DNA from: Begonia masoniana
Taxonomy: Eukaryota > Streptophyta > Magnoliopsida > Cucurbitales > Begoniaceae
DNA: 64,000 nt
Direction: 5' to 3'
Assembly (NCBI GenBank): GCA_022432975.1
Contig: CM039515.1
Span: 18,495,054 to 18,559,053 of the forward strand
The position numbers and the translations under genes are program-made. The number at the start of each line of letters is the position of its first letter. The first letter of the stretch is position 1. The notes below the pieces were generated by a model. The model ran no database searches, was not told where the DNA came from, and was given only the letters and a program-made list of their open reading frames with translations. Shown one piece after another: positions 22,658 to 34,969 of the stretch.

Positions 22658-24205
22658 AGCCGAGCGACATTCCTGTTGTCAGAGAGTTCTCTGGCATATT
22701 CCTTGATGATCGTCCCGGATTACCACCAGGCCGGGAGATTGAGTTCATTATTGACGTATATCCTAACTCTGCACCGAGGTTTAAGAACCCATACCGGTTG
22801 GCACCAGCCGAGTTGAGTGAGTTGAGGACTCAGCTCGATGAGTTATTGGAGAAAGGTTTCATTCGACCCAGTGTTTCACCCTGGGGTGCGCCTGTTCTAT
22901 TCGACAAGAAGAAAGGCGGGACCCTCAGGATGTGCATTGACTACGGGGAGTACCAAGATGTACCGGGATTTGAGACAGCACTTCTGGTGGCCGAACATGA
23001 AGAGTGCCAAGTACGTTGAGACCTGCCTAGTATGTCAGCAAGTAAAGGCGGAGCACCGGAGACCCGCTGGAACGCTGTTACCACTGCCGATTCCGGAGTG
23101 GAAGTGGGAGCAGATCTCCATGGATTTCATTGTGGGGCTCCCGAGGACTACGCGAGGCCATGACGGCATCTGGGTTATTGTGGACCGATTGACAAAGTCG
23201 GCTCACTTTTTGCCTGTGAAGATGACATCGTCTATGGATCAGCTCGCCGAGCTCTATGTACAGGAGATTGTCAGATTGCACGGCGTGCCAGTTTCTATTG
23301 TCTCCGACAGAGATCCGAGATTCACGTCAAAGTTCTGGAAGAGCTTACACAAAGCGATGGGGACTCAGCTTAATTTCAGCACAGCGTTCCATCCTCAGAC
23401 TGATGGTCAGACAGAGAGGACGAATCAGATTTTGGAGGATATGCTCAGAGCGTGTGTGCTTGAATTTCAAGGATCGTGGAGCAGGTATTTGCAACTGATC
23501 GAGTTCTCGTACAACAACAGCTTCCAGGCTACTATCGGTATGGCTCCGTATAAAGCCTTATATGGTCGAAAGTGCAGATCTCCGCTGTATTGGGACGAGG
23601 TTGGCGAGGCCGGCGTCGTTGGACCTGAGATTCTGCAGCAAACGGCAGAGAAGATTGCCATTATTCGACAGCGCATCGAGGTAGCTCAGAGCAGACAGAA
23701 GAGCTATGGTGACACCAGACGGAGAGAGCTAGAGTTCGAGGAAGGTGACGAGGTTTACCTTAAAGTTTCTCCGTTCAAAGGCGTTGCGAGATTCGGAAGG
23801 AGGGGTAAGTTAAACCCTCGATATGTGGGACCCTTTCCTATTCTGAAGAGGATCGGGAAGTTGGCGTACAGATTACAGCTTCCGGCTTCTATGGAGGGTA
23901 TCCACGACGTATTTCACGTATCTATGCTTCGGAAGTGCTTGCGCGATCCGTCGCATATCGTAGAGACTACAGAGATCGAGGTGCAGCCTACCTTGAGCTA
24001 TGAGGTGAGGCCAGTACGTATTTTGGAGCATTCCATCAAGGTTCTACGCAACAAAGAAATTCCGCTAGTCAAAGTTCTATGGCGGAATCACGAGGTGGAA
24101 GAGGCTACCTGGGAGCGACAGCAGGATATGATGACTAAGTATCCTGATCTGTTTGTGTCATTTAATTTTGTGGACAAAATTCTGAATAAGGAGGGTAGAA
24201 TGTAA
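22610..24205 (+). pseudogene. RT N-terminus fused by deletion to integrase and chromodomain of B
   Basis: The RT start is visible ([34 protein letters not shown]) up to about 22948. The next bases encode the integrase region [15 protein letters not shown] in a different frame. Palm, thumb and RNase H, including the catalytic DD motif, are absent. Integrase is long and open: C-x2-C zinc end (CLVCQQVKAEH), [62 protein letters not shown] chromodomain-like tail follows (VLRNKEIPLVKVLWRNH, EEATWE). The frame runs through the polypurine tract and stops at 24203-24205, where TAA is supplied by the first bases of the 3' LTR. Confidence 0.88.
24188..24200 (+). other. polypurine tract of B
   Basis: AAGGAGGGTAGAA lies just before the 3' LTR. 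GTGGACAAAATTCTG upstream is the B version of a block shared with A, D and F. Confidence 0.85.
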
Positions 24206-26931
24206 TATCCGGTTTGTACGGACCTTTGATTATATATTATGTTATATTATCATTTCCTTATTTAATGGCATTTTTGGTAAATATGTCAAATCAGGTCCGA
24301 TTCACAAAAGAAAGCGTCATTACGATTCTAACGAATAATAAGAATTTTAAGGAAATTACGGGAATTTTCGGAGATCAAACACTACATTCCGAGTAAATAC
24401 ATTTTTCGTAATGTAAAAGACGTTCTCGTAAAAATAGCGAACGAGGTCCAAATTGCGAACGGATAGTTTTAATAAATCCCTGGCAATGAATAGAAGTTAT
24501 TGGCAAAATATGGAACTTTCGAGAATCTGAATAGTTGGACGATTAACGAGACGAAGGATGAAACAAATAGATTTAAGTAAGAAGGGCAAAATGGTAATTT
24601 GCAAATCCATTTTAATAAATAACACAAAATCACTCTTTTTCCCTCACTTTGCTCTCTCTTCTCTCTTTTCTCTCTGGAACGCACGAACAGAGAAGGTTTC
24701 TTCTCTCGGCCGCCGGCGATCTCACGTCGTTCCGACTTCGTTCGACCTCCGTTCCTCCTCCGTCCTTCACGTTTTCTTCCTCTCTCGCTACCCTCGGTAT
24801 GTAGCTTTAGTCTTCGGTCGTTTATTTCGAGTTTTGGTTCGATTTAGGGTTAGGGTTTAAATTAGGTTTTCTGTTAAAAACGCGATTTAGGCTTCGTAAT
24901 TAATAGGTTAGCTATAATTACGTATATATTGAACGTATTGAACGTTATTGGACGAAGAAAAGTCGATTTGCGAAAAAGTTAAAAATTGGTAAATTTCCGG
25001 GTTTTTGAGAAAAACTCGTTAAATGAGATTTCGGATTATCGAGCCTTAATTGACGTTCTAAATGCTTTGATTGGCTAAGTTGGAATTTAGGAAATTCATT
25101 AGTTAAGGATTTTATAATTTGAATGTTTATAATTCAAATTGGTTTTAACAGCAAATATCGTGTTTTGTCTCAGACACGACTCCCGTGGACGAAGTTTGAG
25201 ATCCAGCGCGCTCAAGGTAAGTTCTCGTGACTTGCTTGACCGAAAGGTCTACACCATACTTCGTCGTCGTATCAAGGATCCTTGAGGGTTCCTTGTTTTA
25301 CGTTGTTTAGGTTGGGTAGTTAGGTTAATTGTTTATAGGTTATGTTATATTGTCTGCTGATATGAACTGCTTGTTTACTTTCCGCTGATATGAACTGTTC
25401 ATGCATCACGGTTTTCGAAAGTCATGAAAAGGAATTTCTGCACGTGTTTTTAAGAAAAGGAACGTATATCTGAAATGAAATCTGTAACGAAATCTGAATG
25501 AATAAACGTAATCTGTCTGTTTCTGGTCACGCGGGATGGGGCTCAGGCACGGCTGTGCGTGTTGCAAGCGTGTACCCCCCCTCTCTAGGTGGAAAGGGTA
25601 GTCCGATCGCTGGATGGGCCCTCTCCGCTTAGTGGGTAGAGGTTTTGGTGACAATTCTGTCTGTCTGTGACGTGATGAATCTGTAATCTGAATCTGTATC
25701 TGTTTCTGTATCTGAAAGGAATGAAAATGAATTTGTAATCTGAATCTGTATCTGTTTCTGTATCTGAAAGGAATGAAAATGAATCTGTAATCTGAATCTG
25801 TATCTGTTTCTGTATCTGAAAGGAATGAAAATGAATCTGTAATCTGAATCTGTATCTGTTCTGTATCTGAAGGAATGAAAATGAATCTGTAATCTGAACT
25901 ATGTACGAAAGGAATGAAGATCTGTAATCTGAATCTGTATCTGTTTCTGTATCTGAAAGGAATGAAAATGTATCTGAATAAGAATCTGTAATCTGCACGT
26001 TTTATGAATGGCATACGCACGCATGCATCTGCATTTACGTAGCTTACTGAGATTTCAATATCTCATATGTGTCTGTATGGTGTAGGTGATCTGCTAGGTG
26101 ACGTAGATCCAGGTGAGGACGACGTTCCTCCTCCTGATGTCGGAGGCAGTTGATGGATGATGCTCGTGGGAGTGCGCTGAGTAGTCGAGGCGCAATATGA
26201 CCCGTGGGGATGTATGTCTGAACTCTGGGTTTATTTTGGGATGTTTTGAGTTGATAATTGTATAGTATACTTAGGTTGTTTGGATCTGGATAGGGATTAG
26301 ATAACGTTTTGGTAATTGTATGTAAAACGTTTTGGTTTAAACTGTGTAATGAATGTTTTGGAAATGTTTTGATTGGTGTTAGGTTGATACGGTTATGCTC
26401 GATGTTTAGAGCTATCCACGCAGTTGGACTTCGCAAAGTCCGACTCGAGTCGATTGAGTTTAGAATACGTTTAAATTGGATTTAAGTTGTGAGTTATATG
26501 GAAATTTGGTGTAAAGAAAAGGAGGTTTGCTCTCTGGAAATCGGATTCCAGAGAGCAAACAGATATGTTAAATGCTGTAAAATGATAAATGTTGAAGTGC
26601 TGGAGTGTTTGAAGGAGGATCGCTGCATGGCATGCAGCGATCGATTTCTGTTTCAGCAGAAATCGATCGCTGCCTCCTTTTGGCAGCCTCATTTCCGATT
26701 CTGCCCCTCCTTTAGTTTTTATTAAATATTTAAATGTTTTAAGTTTTATTTATTAATAGTTTTAGTTTATATTTGAAACGATTTACCAAACGAAGTTCGA
26801 TTTCGATTCCGGTTTCGGTTTCGATTTCAATTCCGCTTTAACGTTAGGTTTTTAAAGTTTTATTTTAAAAAATGTAAAATAGAAATGAAAAATTTATACG
26901 AGTAAATGGGTACGGACTTAGGGGTGTTACA
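24201..26931 (+). mobile_element. 3' LTR of element B
   Basis: This copy of 18176-20931 has few differences by eye. The intron module is at 25217-26085, with a donor AAG|GTAAGT and an acceptor TGTAG|GTGA. The 52-bp repeats are at 25678-25970 and the hairpins at 26525-26677. It ends GGGGTGTTACA, followed by the TSD TGTGT. Confidence 0.92.
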
Positions 26932-26936
26932 TGTGT

Positions 26937-28809
26937 CCTCATGCAAGAAGAAAAAGTGGTAGCCTATGCCTCGAGACAGTTGAAGGAACACGAGAAGAAC
27001 TACCCAACTCATGATTTGGAGCTGGCAGCGGTAGTTCACGCTTTAAAAATCTGGAGGCACTATCTTTATGGGGAAAGGTGTAAAATCTATACTGATCACA
27101 AAAGCCTGAAATACTTTCTAACCCAGAAGGATCTGAATATGAGGCAGCGTAGATGGTTAGAATTGGTAAAGGATTACGACTGCGAAATTATTTATCATCC
27201 TGGCAAAGCTAATGTCGTAGCTGATGCATTGAGTAGAAGAGCATCGTCTCAAATTTCTTCATTACGACTAATTCCAGAACAATTAACTGAAAAGATGCAG
27301 AAATCTGACATCGAAGTTATACCGTTTAGGCTACTAGAGAGATTGTTTGCTATGATGCTTCAGCCAAGTTTACTTGATTAAATAAGGGATAAACAACGTG
27401 GAGATGCCTATATTTGCAAAGTAAAGAGTGATTTGGAAGCGGGAAAAGTTTCTGAATTTTTTGTATCTCATGGTGGGATTATTCAGTTCAAAAATAGATA
27501 TTGTATACCAGATGATGCTGAATTAAAGAGGGTTATATTGGAGGAAGCACATTCAACCCCTTACTCGGTGCATCCTGGGTCAACAAAAATGTATCGCGAT
27601 TTGAAACAGCACTATTGGTGGCGTGGATTGAAAGTGGATGTAGCTAAATTTGTTGAGAAATGTCTCACTTGTCAGCAAGTCAAAGCAGAGCATCAACGAC
27701 CTGCTGGTACATTGCAACCACTTATGGTGCCTTAATGGAAGTGTGAGCATATCACTATGGATTTTGTGGTGGGACTTCCTAAGACAGTTAAAGGTCATGA
27801 CTCTATTTGGGTTATAGTTGATCGATTGACCAAGTCGGCTCATTTTCTCCCAGTAAGGACCATATACACTATGGATCAGTATGCTCGGCTTTATGTTCAA
27901 GAGATTATCAGATTACATGGTACGCCTGTCTCTATCGTGTCTGATCGAGATACGCATTTTACCTCTAAATTTTGGAAGAGTATGCAGAAAACTATGGGTA
28001 CTCAGTTGAACTTCAGTACAGCTTTTCACCCTCAGACAGATGGACAATCAGAAAGAACAATTCAAACCCTTGAGGATATGTTAAGAGCATGTGCTATTGA
28101 CTTCCAAGGAAATTGGAGTAAAAACCTACCATTGGTGGAGTTTGCCTACAACAACAGTTATCAAGCTTCGATCGGAATGGCGCCTTATGAAGCTTTATAT
28201 GGTAGAAAATGCAAATCTCCAGTGCATTGGGACGAAATGGGCGAAGGAGTACTTGTTGGGCTAGAGATTTTGAGGCAAACCGCTAAAATCGTTACATTAA
28301 TCCGGAAAAGAATCCTTACAGCCCAGAGTAGACAGAAAAGTTATGCCGATAAGAGAAGAAGAAAGTTGGAGTTTGCTGTAGGAGATCAAGTTTTCCTAAA
28401 AATCTTGCCAATGAGAGACGTAATGCGCTTTGGAAAGAAAGGAAAATTAAGCCCAAGATTTATAGGCCCATTTGAAATCTCAAGAAGAATAGGAGAAGTT
28501 GCATATCAGTTGATTCATTCAAGCATCTGCACAACGTATTTCATGTATCGATGTTGAAGAAGTATGTTCCTGATTCCTCACATATATTACCTATGAGATC
28601 TCTAGACTTCTCAATAAATCCCGACTTACCTTATGAAGAAAGACTAATTCAAATTCTGGAGTCAGAAGAAAGGGAACTACGGAATAAGAAGATTTCGCTT
28701 GTAAGGGTTTTATTGAAGAATCAAAGCATTGAAGAATCAAAGCATTGAAGAGGCAACCTGGGAAAAAGAAGAAGAAATTAGTAGGATCTATCCTGAACTT
28801 TTCAGGTAA
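26937..28809 (+). pseudogene. RNase H C-terminal part, integrase and chromodomain of F
   Basis: The F frame resumes with the RNase H blocks [39 protein letters not shown] and [15 protein letters not shown]. Integrase follows with the zinc end ([31 protein letters not shown]), DFVVGLP, VSDRDTHF and [16 protein letters not shown]. Then come LYGRKCKSPVHWDEMGE and FGKKGKLSPRFIGPF. Stops occur at 27379-27381 and 27733-27735, and a frameshift near 28550. A 16-bp tandem duplication (28713-28728 repeated at 28729-28744) shifts the frame inside the chromodomain-like tail. The tail is still recognisable after it (ATWEKEEEISRIYPELF). Confidence 0.9.
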
Positions 28810-28840
28810 GTATTTAAATTTCGAGGACAAAATTTCTTTT

Positions 28841-28852
28841 AAGGTGGGTAGA
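28841..28852 (+). other. polypurine tract of F
   Basis: AAGGTGGGTAGA lies before the 3' LTR at 28854, preceded by the shared CGAGGACAAAATTTC block. Confidence 0.85.
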
Positions 28853-28853
28853 T

Positions 28854-31800
28854 TGTAACAATCAAAATATCACACCGACGTTTTGACGAATTAAAGAGGG
28901 TAGGAGGGAAATCGACACAAAATTTAAACCTCACCCAATTTCTCTACAGATTTGACAAACAAATTAAAAAGATGTTGTGATATTTTCCCTTTAAATTGAG
29001 GAATTAGGTGATGGAAAAATCACCCAATCATCTCCCTCATTCTAAAATCAGAGAGCTTACCTCGTCGGAAAACCCAAACCCGACCTCTGACCACCAAAGT
29101 TTCCGACGAAAATCCTTCAACCGAACTTTCCACCAGCGAAAATCCTCTCGGGCGAGCTCCTTTTTCGCAACGGCAAAGCTCCTCTCTCGGTCGACGCCCT
29201 CCATCATCGACCGGCAAAAAAATCCGACCTCCTTTCCTCTCGGCCACTCGAGCTCTCTCCCTCTCTCTGGTCGCCGTTCGACATCGCAAAGAGAGAAGCT
29301 CTCTCTCTCTGCTCTCTACCCTTGCGAAGAAGAAGAACAGGAAGAGGTGGATTCAGTTTTATTTTAAAACTGAACCAGTTCACTCAAACCAAACCAAACT
29401 GATTCAGCCCAAATTGAACCGAACCGAACCTGCACTGTTCATCCGACCCAACCGAACCGGCACTGTTCATCCGACCTGAACCAAACCGGCACTGTTCACC
29501 CGAACTAGACCTGAACCAAATTTCCACCCGAATCAAACCGTACTGATCGAAGATTTAACCGGTAAGGACTTTCTACCTAAGTTGTTGTGAAATTTATGGA
29601 TTAAAGGGGAAAAATAATATTAAGAATTTTATTTTGGTAGAAAAATTTCTGGTGTTTGTCAAAATCGACCCAATAAGCAAAATATCACACCGACGTTTTT
29701 CACAAATTAAATAGGTAGGAGGAAAATCGACACAAACTTAAACTCTCACCAATTTCTCTACGGATCGGTCCAAGCAAATTTAATCAGATGTTGGGATATT
29801 TTTCCTTTAAAACGAGGAACTCGGTGAGGAGGAATTCACACCGAAACCAAATATCCCTCTCATTCTTAAAACCAGAAGAAAACCGAAGTTCTCACCTCAC
29901 CGGATCTTTGACCACCGCGAACAACGCCGACCTTCGGCCAAACGTTCTCCGGCAAAAATCAATCCCTCGACCGAACTCCTCTCCGGCGAAACCCTCTCTC
30001 TCGGCCGACGCCCTCCATCATCGACCGGCCAAATTCCGACCTCCCTTCCTCTTGGCCACTGGAGCTCTCCCTCTCTGTCTGGTCGTTGTTCGACATCGCA
30101 GAGAGAGAAGCTCTCTCTGCGCTCTGCCCTTGCGAAGAAGAAGAACAGGAAGAGGGTGGGTTCAGTTTTATTTTAAAACTGAACCGGTTCTTTTAAAAGG
30201 ATTGAAACGAACCGACCCAAACCAAAAATCCAAACCAAACCGGTTATTTGCAGCCCAAACCAAAGCAGACCAGAAAAGTGCAAACTGAACCGGACCGGTA
30301 CTGTTCACATCTGACCCGGTACTGTTCATCTGACCCAACCCGAACTGGAACTATTCACCCGAACCGGACCTGAACCAAATTTCCACCCAAATCAAACCGG
30401 ACCGATCGAAGATTTAATCGGTAAGAAATTTCTACCTAAGTTGTTGTGAAATTTATGTATTAAAGTGGAAAATAATATTAAGAATTTTATTTAGGTAGAA
30501 AAATTTCTGGTGGTTATCAAAATCGACCCAATTCGACCCACGATCACACGTAAGGAAATTCAGCCCAAACTCTGCCAACTGGATTTATTTAAATAGAAAT
30601 TAATACCAAGATTTTAATTAAACAGGATATTATTGAAATATTGGGTATTGGAAAAATCTCTATAAACCCTAACAGCTCGGAATCCAGGTAAGTGTAAATA
30701 CAACGTTTTACAACATTTTGGCTACGGCCCAACATCACAAGATAGATATTATTTTCTTTATTACTATTTTATTTTATTACACATTTTTTTTTATGGTTGA
30801 GCACACATGTTAGAATATCGACATAGAATGGTTTAAAAAGATAAAACCGGTAAGACATTTGCATGTGTATGAAAATGATGGAATTGACGGCAAATACGTG
30901 ATAGCAAGAGCTTGATTGTTAAAAGTAAAAGTTGACAAAGCCAGAAATGGCTAAGTCTTAAAAGTAAAAGTAGAAGTAAAAGTAAAAATAAAAGAGGGCG
31001 AAGCCAGAGATGGCTAAGTCTTAAAAGAAGGTTGACTTTCAACCAGTCTGTAACTGTTAACAGGATTCAGTAAAAGTAAAAGTAAAAGTTTTGCAACTTG
31101 CACGTATTTTCAGTTATTGAGATTTCTCATTGTTTTTAACTTGTGATGTAGTTGAATTTTTGTCTGAGGAAGAAATAGTTGCGATTGGGAACCTTCCAGT
31201 GGCAAGCGAGCATACAGATGAAGAAAATATTGTTGAATTCGAAGAAAAAGATCTAAATTAGTATGCTTAAATTTTTAAACGATATTAATGTTTTATTTTA
31301 GTTTAAGACTTAAATTATTATATTGAACTTTATTATTATTTAAAGTTTCATAAATTGTGTTAATTATGAATGACTTCAAGATTTTGATAAAATTTATTAC
31401 AAAGCTTCTGCAAAATTAAAGTTTTCAATTAATATTTAAATTTTTAAATTATGATTTGGCGCTCGATTTCAAATCAAATTGGGGAAAATTCTAGGGTTTC
31501 CAAAATTAGGGTTTCAAAGAGAGAGCGATGGAGAGCGAGAGTGAGGCCGAGAGAACGCCATCGAGAGCGAGGAAACTCTCGTCCCGAAGGTTCGTCGACG
31601 GAGGCTGAGAAACACTCAGCCGAGGGAGAGAGTTTCGTTAGGGGGGGAGTTCGGTCTAGGGATGGATTTTCGCCGGAGAACGTTTGGCCAAAGGTCGACG
31701 TTGTTCGTGGTGGTCAAAGATCCGGCGAGGTAAGTATTCTGGTTTCCAAAAGAGAGAGAGAGAGATATGGTTTTGGTGTGATTTTTCCATCACCGAATTC

Positions 31801-32938
31801 CTCAATTTAAAGGGAAAATATCCCAACATCCTTTTAATTTTCTTTGTTAGATTATAGATGAATTGGTTGAAGAATTAAATTTTTGTGTTTGATTCCCTCC
31901 TACTCAATTGAATTCTGAAAAAATGTCGGTGGGATATTTTGGTTGTTACAATCTGATCACACGTAAGAAAATTCTGCCCAAACTCTGTCAACTGGATTTA
32001 TTTAAATAGAAATTAATACCAAGATTTTGATTAAACAGGATATTATTGAAATTTTAGATATTGGAAAAATTTCTATAAATCCTAACAGCTCGGAATCCAG
32101 GTAAGTGTAAATACAACATTTTACAACATTTTGGCTACGGCCCTACATCACAAGATAGATATTATTTTCTTTATTACTGTTTTATTTTATTACACGTTTT
32201 TCTGATGGTTGAGCACACATGTTAGAATATTGACATAGAATTGTTTAAAAAGGTAAAATAGGTAGGACATTTGCATGTGTATGAAAATGATGAAATTGAC
32301 GGCAAATACGTGATAGCAAGATCTTGATCGTTAAAAGTAAAAGTTGACGAAGCCAAAAATGGCTAAGTCTTAAAAGTAAAAGTAAAAGTAAAAGTAAAAG
32401 AGAGTGAAGCCAGAAATGGCTAAGTCTTAAAAGAAGGTTGACTTTCAACCAGTCTATAACTGTTAACAGGATTCGGTAAAAGTAAAAGTAAAAGTTTTGT
32501 AACTTGCACGTATTTCCACTTACTGAGATTTCTCATAGTTTTTAACTTGTGATGTAGGTGAATTTTTGTCTGAAGAAGAAATAGCTGCAATTGAGAACCT
32601 TCCAGTGGCAAGCGAGCATACAGATGAAGAAAATATTGTTAAATTCGAAGAAAAAGATCTAAATTAGTATGCTTAAATTTTTAAACGATATTAATGTTTT
32701 ATTTCAGTTTAAGACTTGAATTATTATGTTGAACTTTATTATTATTTAAAGTTTTATAAATTGTGTTAATTATGCAATGGTTTTAAGATTTTGACAAAAT
32801 TTATTACAAAGTTTCCGCGCAATAAAAGTTTTCAATTAATATTTAAATTTTCAAATTATGATTTGGCGCTCAATTTCAAATCAATTTGGGGAAAATTCTA
32901 GGGTTTCAAATTAGAGATTTTTAAATTGGGGCGTTACA
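28854..32938 (+). mobile_element. 3' LTR of F, enlarged by a rearranged insert
   Basis: The LTR proper is 28854 to about 29672 plus about 31955-32938, matching the 5' LTR. Between these parts lies about 2.28 kb of foreign LTR-like DNA. The distal part has the intron module 32101-32557 (ATCCAG|GTAAGT to GATGTAG|GTGAA) and the same acidic open stretch after the acceptor as the 5' LTR. It ends GGGGCGTTACA at 32938. Confidence 0.85.
29673..31954 (+). mobile_element. F-related LTR copy plus inverted LTR start, inside 3' LTR of F
   Basis: From 29674 the sequence CAAAATATCACACCGACG restarts a diverged F-type LTR that runs to about 31500. It has its own intron module 30688-31151 and acidic stretch. 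From about 31510 to 31950 follows the reverse complement of yet another F-type LTR start, ending GTCGG.GGGATATTTTGG then TTGTTACA. The two ends therefore form terminal inverted repeats of roughly 450 bp, diverged by eye. About 10 bp of the host LTR is missing at the junction and I see no clean TSD. It may be a foldback derivative of the LTR or the product of template switching. Confidence 0.7.
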
Positions 32939-34969
32939 GCTTGGGACTGTCGAAGCGTAATTGTAATACCCGGCTGTACGGAATATTACTTTAATATATT
33001 GTATTTTTATAAATTATGTCAAATTAAGTCGGTTTCATGAAAAGAAAGCGTTATTACAATCCTGATAATTAATATGGATTTTAAGAAAATTTCGAGAATT
33101 TTAGGAGTTTAACGCTAATTTTACGAGAATTACGTCTATCGTAATATAAAGGATACTTTGGTAAAAATAGTAAACGAGGTTCGAATTGCGAACGGACAGT
33201 TTTAATAGAACCCTAGTAATAAGTTGGATTTATTGGCGAAATAAGGAGATTTAGAGAAACCGAATCGTCGGTTAATTAACGAAACAAAGGACAAAACAAA
33301 TAGAAAATCAAAGGAAGGGTAAAATTGTAATTTGCAAAGTCAAAATTTTAATTAAAAACACATTCTTCTTCTTCTCCAGCACTCCACACCTTTTCTCCTC
33401 TGCGATTTTCTTTCTCCGGCGATTCCCTCACGGCGACTTCCATCTCCGACATCCGTTCTTCCTCCGTTTGTTCTCAGTTTTTCGCGATTTCTTCCCCAAA
33501 CTCGACCCTAGGTACGATTCTAAGGTTTTAGCAAAGTTTATTTCAGTTTTTACGGAGTTTAAACGATTAGGGTTTGTTTAGGATTTTGTGAAAAACGCGA
33601 TTTAGGGCTAGAAATCGATAGGTTTACCTTAGTTGTGAATATAATGGACGTATTGAACGTTATTGGACGAAGTTAAGCCAATTTATGAGAAATGTTAAAG
33701 TTTGAGAATTTTAGGGGTTTTCGGAAAAACTCATTAATGGAAATTTTGAGGTATCGAGCATGGAATGCTCGATAAAATGCTTCAATGAATCAATTAGAGC
33801 TTTAAGGAATTTCATTAGTTAAGGTTTCGTTAAATTTGGACGTTTAATAGTTTAAACTCGTTTTAACGACAAATTGTAAAATTGCCTTAGGTGAACAACG
33901 CTCGTGGATGGAGCTTGAAGTTCAACGCGCACGAGGTAAATTCTCATGACTTACTCTGGCCGATTGGCCTACACCGTACGTCGAAGTCGTCTCGAGGAGT
34001 TTTGATGACGTGTTTGTTTAAATTGCTTTGGTTGGGTAGTTAGGTTTAGTTCTTTTATAGGTTATGATTTTTATAGTCTTGATGGTATATACGCTGTATG
34101 TTTAAATTATGCTATAAATTGTTCACGCATCACGTATTTTGGAAAGAGCATGAAAATGAATTTCCGCACTATGTTTTAAAGAAAATGGCGATGTGGCCTG
34201 AAAATGGGCTATTGATCTATTGTGTGGATCGATTACGGGTCTGTCACAATACCACATCTTGTAACACCTGATTCTATTAAACCAATTTCTATTCCGTTAT
34301 TTAATAGTAAACATGTTGTGGAGAAAATTGAGGGAAATATTAATTAGGTTAATGAGTGACTAAGTAAGGGCATAGTGGTAAATTGAGAACTTATAATGGA
34401 TAACCTATTTAAGGAAAGAGGCTTTGTGATTAATGCACTGTAGCCGCCACTATTTCCCCTATTTTTCCCCTCGGTCTTCAGCTCAAGCAGCAGAGCTCTC
34501 TAGGCGATTCTTCCATTTGATTTTCTCCCAAACTAGGTGAGTTTTATTTCGATTCCTTGCTGCATTGGTAGTTGTCGATGATTAGGGGAGAGTATAAGTG
34601 TGAGTTTCAAGAATGCTGTGAGCGAACTGGTTCGGGTTTTTGTGGTAATCGGAAATGTACAACGAACTAAGCTCCTAAACTTGTTTCCTTAGACTTCTAG
34701 ATAGTGTAGAATGGGGTTCAGTAAAAATCTAATCGATAATCTGTCCATGGTTTTAGGTTGAGTAAGCTCCCGAGGTAGTTTGCAACACCAAGCACTTTTC
34801 CAAGAGACCAGGTAAGTGAAGTGTGCTTGTGCCCTCGGGCCTACATCACAAAACAGTAGGTTTTCTGCATGTTGAATGTTTTCCGTTTGGTCATGCATCA
34901 TGTTTTGAAAGAATACGAAAATGAATTTACATGGAATGTATGGTAAGGCATGAACAGAACGTATTATGA

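Larger units (their letters stand above)
18176..26931 (+). mobile_element. Element B: Tekay-like Ty3/Gypsy retrotransposon lacking RT core and RNase H
   Basis: The 5' LTR is 18176-20931 and the 3' LTR 24201-26931, closely matching by eye. The TSD TGTGT lies at 18171-18175 and 26932-26936. The interior is only 3.27 kb. Gag and protease are near complete, RT stops just after IDYG, and the frame jumps into the integrase zinc-binding region. The element therefore lost most of RT and all of RNase H but kept integrase and chromodomain. It sits inside the RNase H of F. Confidence 0.93.
4837..32938 (+). mobile_element. Element F: Tekay-like Ty3/Gypsy retrotransposon, carrying A and B
   Basis: F is bounded by TGTAACAATC at 4837 and GGGGCGTTACA ending at 32938. 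The 5-bp duplication GCTTG lies at 4832-4836 and 32939-32943. Removing A and B leaves a roughly 10.7-kb element with 5' LTR, primer-binding site, gag, protease, RT, RNase H, integrase, chromodomain, polypurine tract and an enlarged, rearranged 3' LTR. The coding part has several stops and frameshifts and a replaced protease active-site residue, so it is not autonomous. It was inserted into LTR H. Confidence 0.92.
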
